Origin: CAYQOX01 sp964419335
GTDB lineage: Bacteria; Hinthialibacterota; Hinthialibacteria; Hinthialibacterales; Hinthialibacteraceae
Direction of reading: 5' to 3'
NCBI GenBank assembly: GCA_964419335.1
Contig: CAYQOX010000090.1
Coordinates: 1-7,867, forward strand
DNA: 7,867 bases
The first letter of the stretch is position 1, and each line of letters begins with the position of its first letter. Of this stretch, positions 1 through 6,156 are shown piece after piece. The notes beneath the pieces are model-generated. The model ran no database searches. It had not been told where the DNA came from and was given only the letters and a program-made list of their open reading frames with translations. The translations under genes were made by a program, and so were the position numbers.

Positions 1-1307
1 TATATCAACGTTTAAAACAATTTAAACAAAATAGTTCGGAGCAACAATCTCCCTCGTCCGAGAAAAAAACAGGGGCTTCAAACCCAGCCAATAACTTGCT
101 CTCCATCCCAGGGGTGATGAAAGGCCATGAATTGATGGGATCGATTGAAAAGCGGGAGGAAGAGAAACATCGTTTCCTTTTCTCCATCGGGGTGGAAGAA
201 CGCCACAACGAAGCCGGCTCGTATGGCTATCGCCGCTTTGATTATTCTTCTCACTCTCTCTACCACAATGCACAAGACATCGGCAGTCAAGAACTCTTTT
301 TTCATACCCAGGACCCTCTTTTTCAACGTTTCGAAGCCAAGGACCTCCTCTTCATCGACACCGAAACCACAGGGTTGGCAGGGGGAACCGGCACCGTTCC
401 CTTTTTAATCGGAGCGGGATATTTTGATGCGCAGGGGTTTGTGGTTCATCAGTATTTCATGCGTGACTACGATGAAGAGGAAGCCGTCCTATGTGAGCTG
501 GATCGGCTGGCGCAGTCATTCTCAGCGCTCGTTTCTTATAATGGAAAGCGATTTGATATGCCCTTGATCCGATCCCGCTTTTTACTAAACCGGATGCGGT
601 CAGCGCTGCCGGATTTTCCCCATTTGGATTTGCTTTACCCGGTTCGTCGTCTATGGAAAGAGCATCTGAAGGATTGCCGTTTGTCCAATGTAGAACAGAA
701 AATCCTAGGGCATACCCGGGAGGAGGATATCCCTGGAGAACTTATTCCTTATGTTTATTTTGATTTCTTACGAGGTATTCGCATTCAACGCATACGCCCG
801 GTTTTGTATCACAACACGGATGATATATATACCTTGGCAATGCTTACCGCCAAAACTTGCCGCATGATTCGATCCCCCCTTCGTGAATGTCAATATGGAT
901 TGGAACTCTACAGCCTGGGACGTTATCTCGCCAGCATTGGCGAACGCGAGAAAGCCTGTCTCTATTTGGAAGAAGCCTTACGCAAGGATGACCTCCCGGG
1001 GGAGGCAAAGCACTCGGTTTACCGCATGCTGTCGATTTTATGGAAACGGGCTGCAGCCTATTCCAAAGCACAGGAAATATGGCTTTATCTCATCGCCGAG
1101 TATGAAGATTTATTCGCCCATATCGAACTGGCCAAACATTTAGAACATCGGGTGCACCACTACGAACAAGCGTTGGAAATGACAGAAAAGGCGATCGACC
1201 TCTTGGATGGTGCTTCCCGCACGGAAATTGATACGACCATGCAGCGTGAACGTTTGCTTTATCGACGCGAGCGTTTACGAAAAAAAATTCGGCGAAAACT
1301 CTCTTAA
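1..1307 (+). CDS. mrfB: MrfB/YprB-like DEDD exonuclease with TPR-like tail (5' end cut by window)
   Basis: This is a 3'-to-5' exonuclease-type RNase H-fold protein (RNase_H_2 / YprB family). In Bacillus subtilis the homologue MrfB works with the helicase MrfA in UvrABC-independent repair of mitomycin adducts. The sequence shows motif I FIDTETTG at 351-374 followed by the family's LAGGTGT; motif II SYNGKRFDMP at 534-563, with its Asp at 555; and motif III HNTDD at 810-824. That is a complete DEDDh-like set. From about 900 the protein becomes helical and TPR-like (LYSLGRYLASIGEREKACLYLEEALRK, then further alanine-rich repeats), as in MrfB. The frame has no stop back to position 3; the first residues read YQRLKQFKQ. 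The true start is therefore probably a few codons outside the window, and the first start codon inside, TTG at 96, has no convincing ribosome binding site. No clear terminator follows. Family assignment is firm; the repair role is inferred by homology. Confidence 0.85.
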   Translation, partial: YQRLKQFKQNSSEQQSPSSEKKTGASNPANNLLSIPGVMKGHELMGSIEKREEEKHRFLFSIGVEERHNEAGSYGYRRFDYSSHSLYHNAQDIGSQELFFHTQDPLFQRFEAKDLLFIDTETTGLAGGTGTVPFLIGAGYFDAQGFVVHQYFMRDYDEEEAVLCELDRLAQSFSALVSYNGKRFDMPLIRSRFLLNRMRSALPDFPHLDLLYPVRRLWKEHLKDCRLSNVEQKILGHTREEDIPGELIPYVYFDFLRGIRIQRIRPVLYHNTDDIYTLAMLTAKTCRMIRSPLRECQYGLELYSLGRYLASIGEREKACLYLEEALRKDDLPGEAKHSVYRMLSILWKRAAAYSKAQEIWLYLIAEYEDLFAHIELAKHLEHRVHHYEQALEMTEKAIDLLDGASRTEIDTTMQRERLLYRRERLRKKIRRKLS

Positions 1308-1358
1308 TCTCTCTTTTCTCTCTAGGTGAAATTAATAGATAATTTACACACCTTCTAT

Positions 1359-1387
1359 TTGATCGAAAGAGCATTTATTGTCATAAT
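1359..1387 (+). promoter_or_regulatory. sigma70-type promoter for the pseudopilin gene
   Basis: A -35 box TTGATC (1359-1364) and a -10 box CATAAT (1382-1387) are separated by exactly 17 nt. They match the consensus at 4/6 and 5/6 positions. Transcription would begin near 1394, leaving a leader of about 70 nt before the ATG at 1467. This is a prediction from sequence only. Confidence 0.5.
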
Positions 1388-1466
1388 AGATTAAGTAGCA
1401 AACCTGAAACAAAATCATTCGGATAGACTATTTAAGAGTTGGGTAGATAATATGCGGGAGGTTCAC

Positions 1467-2042
1467 ATGAGTGCGAAGAAAGCGTTTACCTTAATTGAGT
1501 TGCTGATTGTCGTGGCGATTATTGGGATCTTAGCCGCGATCGCAGTTCCGAATTTTTTAAATGCGCAAACCCGGGCGAAAGTCGCAAGGGTAGAAGCGGA
1601 TTTCAAAGCCATCGCCACCGGGCTGGAAATGTACAAACTGGATAACGGTTTGTATATTAGTCGCCAACATAACATCTCTTGGCCTTGGAGGTTTCGTTCT
1701 CTCACAACCCCGGTTTCTTATCTGAGCAAAGCGCGTTGGCCGGATCCTTTTGCACCGAAAGGATATGTTACTCCCGACGGAGACCCAATCAATTACGTGT
1801 ATGAATCGGATGGCTGGCCTGAAGCCTACACGGGCTATTTGACCAAGAAATGCAATCAATCGCCTCACGAATGGCTGCATGGGAAAGCCGAAAGTTATGA
1901 ATGGGCGCTCGTCTCGGCAGGTCCGGATGTTGATTTGAATGCGGATGCAGGCGCACGCGGATATCCTCAGGATGTCTTCTTTCTTTATGATGCTTCCAAT
2001 GGGCTGAAGAGTGCGGGAGATATTATACGCTTTGGTCCCTAA
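1467..2042 (+). CDS. Type IV pilin-like / type II secretion pseudopilin (GspG-like)
   Basis: This is a 191-residue prepilin-type protein. The start is placed at 1467 rather than the in-frame ATG at 1452, because GGAGG at 1457-1461 lies 5 nt before 1467. That gives a six-residue basic leader (MSAKKA) cut before Phe7, with the conserved Glu at mature position 5. Residues 7-30 form the hydrophobic assembly helix, followed by the helix with NAQTRAKVARVEADFKAIA. The soluble domain carries DPF (93-95), SAGPD (150-154), an acidic DxDxNxD cluster at 154-160 and YDASNG...GDIIRFG at the end. These resemble the GspG-type 'SxGPDG...D' region and its calcium site. Prepilin peptidase would process it at the inner membrane for a pseudopilus or pilus. 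No other secretion or pilus genes are in the window, so it is an orphan gene here and its exact machine is unknown. The Ala at -1 instead of Gly is common in PVC- and Hydrogenedentes-like genomes. Confidence 0.88.
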   Translation: MSAKKAFTLIELLIVVAIIGILAAIAVPNFLNAQTRAKVARVEADFKAIATGLEMYKLDNGLYISRQHNISWPWRFRSLTTPVSYLSKARWPDPFAPKGYVTPDGDPINYVYESDGWPEAYTGYLTKKCNQSPHEWLHGKAESYEWALVSAGPDVDLNADAGARGYPQDVFFLYDASNGLKSAGDIIRFGP

Positions 2043-2058
2043 ACGAAGACTTGCAAAC

Positions 2059-2089
2059 AAAAATGAGCGGTATCTTACCGCTCATTTTT
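2059..2089. terminator. Bidirectional intrinsic terminator between convergent genes
   Basis: A perfect 14-bp stem (2059-2072 with 2076-2089) has a 3-nt loop TCT. The core is ATGAGCGGTA / TACCGCTCAT, flanked by an A5 tract on the left and a T6 tract (2085-2090) on the right. It therefore looks like a terminator in both directions. It follows the pseudopilin stop by 16 nt, and the stop codon of the minus-strand glycosyltransferase begins in its loop. Confidence 0.9.
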
Positions 2090-3214
2090 TCGCCTTGCGC
2101 TTCCCAAAGCCCGTATAAACAGGCGATGGTAGTGTTTTTCAACCTCTTGAATATGGAAATGCTCCATGGCGTAGCGTAAAGCGTTGTGGCTATAGAGACG
2201 CCATTGCTTCTCGTAGGTAAGCAAGTCTTGGACATTCTGTAAAAGAATCACTTCCGAGCCCCGGGCATAAATGCCGACCTTGTTCTTTTCCAACACGCCT
2301 TCAGGATCAACATTAAGGCTGGCAATGGGAATCCCATAGGCCATCGCTTGGCAAAAGATGAAAGGAAATCCTTCAAAGCGGGAGGTATTTACTAAAATCG
2401 ATCCCCGTTGCAAAAGGGAAGGAAGTTCTTGATAGGGGATTGAGTTTTGTACACCTAGATTAGGAATATCGCGAGTTTTGGCGATTAATTTCTCTAAATA
2501 TTCTCGATTGGTTGGGCTTATGATCATAGTGAACTGATGATCGGGGATGGAGAGGGCTAAACGAAGAAACAATTCAGGCTGCTTCCAAGGCGCGGCTTCC
2601 CCAAACCAGAGAACCTCGCCGCGTTCCTTTTCGCCTGGCATCCCATGAGAAATGGCGTTAGGAATCACCTCCGTTTTGACTTTTTCTTTGCGTAAGAGCA
2701 TGGCTTGCTGTTCTCGGGTTTGACAAATCACATAAGAAGCATTACGCAACGCCCATTGATACTTTTCCCCTTCCTCCCCACTGTGAATAAAACTTTGATC
2801 ACAGTCGCGTTGATGCGTCACTCGAAAGAGGAAGGGATAGCGTTTCGAGCGGCAGTATTTGGCGACCTCGCGGGTTAATCCCCTCGCTCCCGCCATGAAG
2901 TAGACTTGTGCCTCTACTTTTTTTAACGTGGTTCTCAGGGTAGAAGAGCGTGAAAACAATCGTTCCAAAAGAGAGCCTGATTCTTCCATGTTGGATTTAT
3001 AGACCAAGACTCCTGAATAATACTCCACCTCTTCCTGGCCATAATCCCCGGTGATCACGCTAACGTCGTAGCGCTGTTGTTGACCGAAATGACGTACCAG
3101 TTCATAGATTTGGATATCCGCCTCATTATATTTCACCCGTTCTTGTGGATTAAAAAAAGGGTAAATCGTGGGTGAAACAAAGCAAAGCTGGATAATCTGA
3201 CCGCTGCTAACCAT
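2075..3214 (-). CDS. GT4-family glycosyltransferase (GT-B fold)
   Basis: A 379-residue retaining glycosyltransferase of the GT4 type, expected to transfer a sugar from a nucleotide-sugar donor in surface polysaccharide or glycoconjugate synthesis. It has the usual two-domain layout: an N-terminal acceptor half, the inter-domain VIPNAI (183-188), then VLWFGEAAPWKQPELFLRLA (201-220), NTSRFEGFPF (276-285) and QAMAYGIPIASL.VDPEGV (289-307). In the E-x7-E donor-site motif the first Glu is E281, but the second position is Gln289. My recollection is that relatives with 'GFPNTFIQAW.YG.P' also carry Gln, so this is probably not inactivating. On the minus strand AAAGG lies 6 nt before the ATG, supporting the start. 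The gene is convergent with the pseudopilin and divergent from mutY, with no sugar-biosynthesis neighbours, so donor and acceptor cannot be predicted. Confidence 0.85.
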   Translation of the reverse strand: MVSSGQIIQLCFVSPTIYPFFNPQERVKYNEADIQIYELVRHFGQQQRYDVSVITGDYGQEEVEYYSGVLVYKSNMEESGSLLERLFSRSSTLRTTLKKVEAQVYFMAGARGLTREVAKYCRSKRYPFLFRVTHQRDCDQSFIHSGEEGEKYQWALRNASYVICQTREQQAMLLRKEKVKTEVIPNAISHGMPGEKERGEVLWFGEAAPWKQPELFLRLALSIPDHQFTMIISPTNREYLEKLIAKTRDIPNLGVQNSIPYQELPSLLQRGSILVNTSRFEGFPFIFCQAMAYGIPIASLNVDPEGVLEKNKVGIYARGSEVILLQNVQDLLTYEKQWRLYSHNALRYAMEHFHIQEVEKHYHRLFIRALGSARRKNER

Positions 3215-3254
3215 TCTAAACCTTTGTTAGGGTTTATGAGTTAAGGAATTCATT

Positions 3255-3283
3255 GTATCCGGTTTCTACAAAATCACGGATAC
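3255..3283. repeat. Inverted repeat upstream of the glycosyltransferase, operator-like
   Basis: GTATCCG (3255-3261) and CGGATAC (3277-3283) are perfect 7-bp inverted arms separated by 15 nt, with centres 22 bp apart, about two helical turns on one face of DNA. The left arm overlaps a minus-strand -10-like TACAAT (3257 down to 3252), about 40 nt upstream of the glycosyltransferase ATG. No good -35 box is visible. Operator function is inferred. Confidence 0.35.
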
Positions 3284-3390
3284 CTTAAATCATGGAACAC
3301 AGAGACAAGTTGGAATATTCTCCAGCCTCAACAATTACTCCAAAATGCAAGAAAAAGGTACTCTATAAACTTGTGGGACAGACTTTATCA

Positions 3391-3417
3391 TTCATACTTT
3401 GTATGAAGACGTATACT
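3391..3417 (+). promoter_or_regulatory. Candidate mutY promoter overlapped by a perfect palindrome
   Basis: TTCATAC-TTT-GTATGAA (3391-3407) is a perfect 7+7 bp inverted repeat. It is followed by TATACT (3412-3417), a 5/6 match to a -10 box, itself part of the palindrome GTATAC. The left arm TTCATA would be a weak -35 at a short 15-nt spacing; TACTAT at 3414-3419 with a 17-nt spacer is an alternative. Transcription would start about 25 nt before the mutY ATG. The dyad would block polymerase if a dimeric regulator bound it. Confidence 0.4.
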
Positions 3418-3449
3418 ATTTTATTGATTAAGAGCGTTATGCAATAAGT

Positions 3450-4556
3450 ATGACTGAACAATCCTTCGATCTAAAGCAAGCCAAAAGAAAAAAACAAATC
3501 GCTTCCATCCGGCGAGCTTTACTACGCTGGTTTAAACTTCATGCGCGGGATTTGCCCTGGCGTCGAACCCGCGATCCCTATTGTATTTGGCTCTCCGAAA
3601 TCATGCTGCAGCAAACCCGGGTGGACACGGTGGTTCCTTATTACCGGCATTTTGTACAAACCTTACCTAATGTGAACGCGCTAGCAAACGCCTCCCACGA
3701 TCAATTAATGAAACTCTGGGAGGGCCTGGGGTACTACCGCCGGGCGCAAAATCTGCACAAAGCCGCAAAGATCATTAGGGAACAATACGGGGGAGAGTAC
3801 CCGCGTTCTGTCGAGGAATGGCGTGCTTTGCCTGGGATTGGTGATTATACAGCAGGAGCGATCGTCAGCATTGCCTTCGATCGGGCTGAACCCGCGATCG
3901 ATGGCAACGCGAAGCGGGTGCTGTCGCGGCTCTTTTGCATTCACCATCCAGTGGGTTCGAGTATGGCAAGCCAACTCTACCACACCCTCGGGAAATCACT
4001 CATTTCAAAAACATACCCCGGAGCATTCAACCAGGCGATGATGGAATTAGGCGCTCGAATTTGTCTGCCCAGAGACCCCTTGTGTGAACGCTGCCCGGTG
4101 GAAAAACACTGCGACGCTTACAAAACCAGCCAGCAACACGATCTACCACTGCGAAAAGCCAAGAAAGAAATTCCTCATCGGCATGTAGTGGCCGCTGCCA
4201 TCCGTAAGAACGGCCGCTATCTGCTGGGAAAGCGCCCTCAAGGCGGCATGTTGGAAGGATTGTGGGAATTTCCTGGCGGCAAGGTGGAAGAAGACGAAAC
4301 TTACGAGGAAGCCTTGCAGAGGGAGTTAAAGGAAGAACTGGGGGTTGAAGTCCAAGTTCATGAAGCCATTACCTCCGTGGATCACACATACTCCCATTTG
4401 CGAGTAACGCTTCATCTTTATGCGTGCGAGATCGTTGAGGGAAAACCGCGGGCACTGTATCACGATGAAGTTCAATGGATAGGACGCCATAAACTCCGCG
4501 AACTCGCTTTCCCGGCGGCGAATCTCAAATTAATAGATCATCTAGAATCCTGCTAA
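3450..4556 (+). CDS. mutY: Adenine DNA glycosylase MutY with an intact Nudix box
   Basis: This 368-residue enzyme removes adenine mispaired with 8-oxoguanine, in base excision repair of the GO pathway. Visible residues are catalytic Glu50 in SEIMLQQTRVDTV, the helix-hairpin-helix LPGIGDYTAG (127-136) with the MutY-specific Tyr133, catalytic Asp151 in AIDGNAKRV, and a [4Fe-4S] loop of Cys205, Cys212, Cys215 and Cys221 (C-x6-C-x2-C-x5-C). The C-terminal MutT-like domain (about 244-365) carries YSH (314-316), matching the FSH loop that reads 8-oxoG. It also has a complete Nudix box G-x5-E-x7-REUxEExGU (Gly277, Glu283, Arg291 to Val299), usually degenerate in MutY. An in-frame stop at 3429 excludes an upstream start and the next Met is residue 52, so 3450 is chosen although its ribosome binding site is weak. 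It is transcribed alone, divergently from the glycosyltransferase. I see no convincing terminator after it. Confidence 0.95.
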   Translation: MTEQSFDLKQAKRKKQIASIRRALLRWFKLHARDLPWRRTRDPYCIWLSEIMLQQTRVDTVVPYYRHFVQTLPNVNALANASHDQLMKLWEGLGYYRRAQNLHKAAKIIREQYGGEYPRSVEEWRALPGIGDYTAGAIVSIAFDRAEPAIDGNAKRVLSRLFCIHHPVGSSMASQLYHTLGKSLISKTYPGAFNQAMMELGARICLPRDPLCERCPVEKHCDAYKTSQQHDLPLRKAKKEIPHRHVVAAAIRKNGRYLLGKRPQGGMLEGLWEFPGGKVEEDETYEEALQRELKEELGVEVQVHEAITSVDHTYSHLRVTLHLYACEIVEGKPRALYHDEVQWIGRHKLRELAFPAANLKLIDHLESC

Positions 4557-4785
4557 GCCTGTTTTTTGGCCTATTTTATTCGCAGACTATGCTATTTTTG
4601 CGCACGTGTGAGCTGCTCCGGAGGATAAAGACATTGTGTAGACGAAAGATCCAATCGGTGTTTGCCCTTGGCGCTTGCGGATGATCGGTTACATTTATAT
4701 AGAACATATGTATGTACCATGCTGGGATGATGTTTCCACCCACATAATTATTAACAATAAACGAGTTTAATTTAAGAAAGACAAA

Positions 4786-4793
4786 AGGAGAGG
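4786..4793 (+). promoter_or_regulatory. Strong ribosome binding site of the alcohol dehydrogenase
   Basis: AGGAGAGG ends 7 nt before the ATG at 4801 and fixes that start. The 244 nt between mutY and this gene are otherwise featureless. They contain an 8-bp palindrome ACATATGT (4704-4711) and AT-rich DNA, but no promoter pair I would defend. Confidence 0.75.
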
Positions 4794-4800
4794 TTTCCCT

Positions 4801-5940
4801 ATGCACAATTTTACATTTTATAATCCAACCAAAATCGTTTTTGGTAAAGGAACGATTCCAGAGATTGGCAAAGAATTAAGTTCCCGCGGGTTAAAAAAAG
4901 TACTTTTATTAGCCGGAGGCGGCTCCATCAAAAAGAATGGCGTTTATGATCAAACCACCCAGTCGTTAAAAGAGAATGAGGTGGATTGGGTTGAAATGTG
5001 GGGCGTACGCTCCAATCCTGAACTGGACAAAGTACGTGAAACCATCGATAGGGCGAAGAAGGAAGACGTGGATGCCATTCTTGGCGTAGGTGGTGGTAGC
5101 GTTATTGATAGTGCGAAAGCCGTAGCCGCAGGTTGTCGATTGGATGATGTCTGGGAAGCCTTTGGGATGGCGTTCGAGGTTGAAGAGGCTCTCCCGGTTT
5201 ATTCAGTGCTAACTCTCTCGGCGACCGGTACCGAGATGAACCAATTCGCCGTCGTGACCAATACGGAAGAACATAAAAAATGGCCGATCATGGGACCCGC
5301 CCTATTCCCCGTAGTATCCATCGTCGATCCCAGTGTCCAAGCCTTTTTGCCGCAACACCAAACCGTGTATGGCGGGATCGATGCGCTATCCCACATCATG
5401 GAAAACCATTTTATCGGGACGAAAGAAGAAACCACCCTTTCAGTCAATGAAGGTTTAATGCGCGCAATTATTAAAACGGTCGATACGCTGGTGGTTGATC
5501 CGAATGATTATGACAGCCGCGCTTCACTGGCCTGGGCGACCACTTTGGCTTTGAATGGAATTTCCGGCGTGGGATTAAATGGAGGCGACTGGGCGACGCA
5601 CTTTATCGAACACAGCGTTAGTGCCTTCCATCCCGAGGTTGCCCATGCGGCGGGGTTGGCGATTCTTTTTCCCGCGTGGATTCAACATATGCAATCGCAC
5701 AATCCTGATGGCTTTAAACGCTGGGCAAAAGAAGTATGGAACGCCGATCGTGTGGAACAAGGGATTGAGAATATGAAAAAGAAATATAACGAGTGGGGCG
5801 TCGCCACCCGTCTCCGCGATGTTGAGGTAACGGAAGATGAACTGGAAACCCTTGCCGATAACGCCACTTTGCTTCCATTGGGTACTTTAAAACAGTTAAC
5901 CAAGGAAGATGTTTTGGCGATTTTGAAAATCGCGTACTAA
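4801..5940 (+). CDS. Iron-dependent alcohol dehydrogenase, YqhD/BdhA type
   Basis: A 379-residue group III metal-dependent alcohol dehydrogenase, a soluble enzyme that probably reduces aldehydes to alcohols (or the reverse) using NAD(P)H. The N-terminal Rossmann-like half has AGGGSIKKNGVYDQ (39-51), the nucleotide-site segment characteristic of the NADPH-preferring YqhD/butanol dehydrogenase branch. It is followed by GVGGGSVIDSAKA (95-107) and LSATGTEMN (139-147). Metal ligands are predicted as Asp194 and His198 (GGIDALSHIMEN), His267 (GDWATHFIEH) and His282 (VAHAAGLAI). The length is typical for the family. The spacing between the last two ligands is 15 rather than the 14 I recall for FucO and YqhD, so one residue appears inserted. 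The gene stands alone, with a strong ribosome binding site upstream and its own terminator downstream. The substrate cannot be told from the sequence; detoxification of reactive aldehydes or fermentative alcohol formation are both plausible. Confidence 0.92.
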   Translation: MHNFTFYNPTKIVFGKGTIPEIGKELSSRGLKKVLLLAGGGSIKKNGVYDQTTQSLKENEVDWVEMWGVRSNPELDKVRETIDRAKKEDVDAILGVGGGSVIDSAKAVAAGCRLDDVWEAFGMAFEVEEALPVYSVLTLSATGTEMNQFAVVTNTEEHKKWPIMGPALFPVVSIVDPSVQAFLPQHQTVYGGIDALSHIMENHFIGTKEETTLSVNEGLMRAIIKTVDTLVVDPNDYDSRASLAWATTLALNGISGVGLNGGDWATHFIEHSVSAFHPEVAHAAGLAILFPAWIQHMQSHNPDGFKRWAKEVWNADRVEQGIENMKKKYNEWGVATRLRDVEVTEDELETLADNATLLPLGTLKQLTKEDVLAILKIAY

Positions 5941-5964
5941 AAAAGGAAAAAGAAGGGAAAAAGC

Positions 5965-6001
5965 AGCCCCTCTTGTCAATTTCATTGGAGAGGGGCTTTT
6001 T
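5965..6001 (+). terminator. Intrinsic terminator after the alcohol dehydrogenase
   Basis: AGCCCCTCT (5965-5973) pairs with AGAGGGGCT (5989-5997), a GC-rich 9-bp stem. Inside the loop CAAT/ATTG can extend the hairpin. A T5 run (5997-6001) follows directly. It lies 24 nt after the stop codon and insulates the region to the right. Confidence 0.92.
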
Positions 6002-6058
6002 ACCCTACATAGATTCTAACTAACCATAGAATGAGAACTTAGAGAGAATACTCCTCAA

Positions 6059-6114
6059 TTCGATTTTTTTTTCTTGAAAATTTTTCCAAAAAAAAAGTGG
6101 AAAAAATCGAAAAA
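6059..6114. promoter_or_regulatory. Phased A/T tracts (curved DNA / UP-element-like) upstream of the RNA promoter
   Basis: Runs T9 (6064-6072), A4T5 (6077-6085), A9 (6088-6096), A6 (6101-6106) and A5 (6110-6114) recur at roughly 9 to 13 bp, about once per helical turn. They end just before the -35 box at 6120. The outer ends form an 11-bp perfect inverted repeat (TTCGATTTTTT at 6059-6069, AAAAAATCGAA at 6101-6111). Such sequence usually bends DNA and can contact the alpha subunits of RNA polymerase. The 6006-6058 stretch before it holds only a short ATTCTA/TAGAAT inverted repeat. Confidence 0.55.
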
Positions 6115-6119
6115 TCCTA

Positions 6120-6149
6120 TTGCCAAGAAACTCGAATATTTGTTATACT
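6120..6149 (+). promoter_or_regulatory. Extended -10 promoter driving the structured RNA
   Basis: TTGCCA (6120-6125) and TATACT (6144-6149) are separated by 18 nt, and TG at 6141-6142 forms an extended -10 (TGTTATACT). Transcription is predicted near 6156-6157, exactly where the first hairpin of the RNA begins. This is the best promoter in the window. Confidence 0.65.
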
Positions 6150-6156
6150 TCTTATT

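Noticed and set aside
1452..1466. Upstream ATG as start of the pseudopilin
   Set aside because: The GGAGG ribosome binding site lies between this ATG and the one at 1467, and only the 1467 start gives a standard short prepilin leader.
1557..2060. Minus-strand open frame of 167 codons
   Set aside because: It is antisense to the pseudopilin, which is unmistakable, and runs into the terminator.
4557..4585. Possible terminator after mutY (GCC...GGC near T runs)
   Set aside because: Only three pairs can form around an 8-nt T-rich loop, too weak to support.
4634..4684. 16-codon frame with TTG start after GGAGG (4620-4624), a possible leader peptide
   Set aside because: The start is weak, there is no run of repeated codons or attenuator hairpin after it, and the dehydrogenase has its own strong ribosome binding site.
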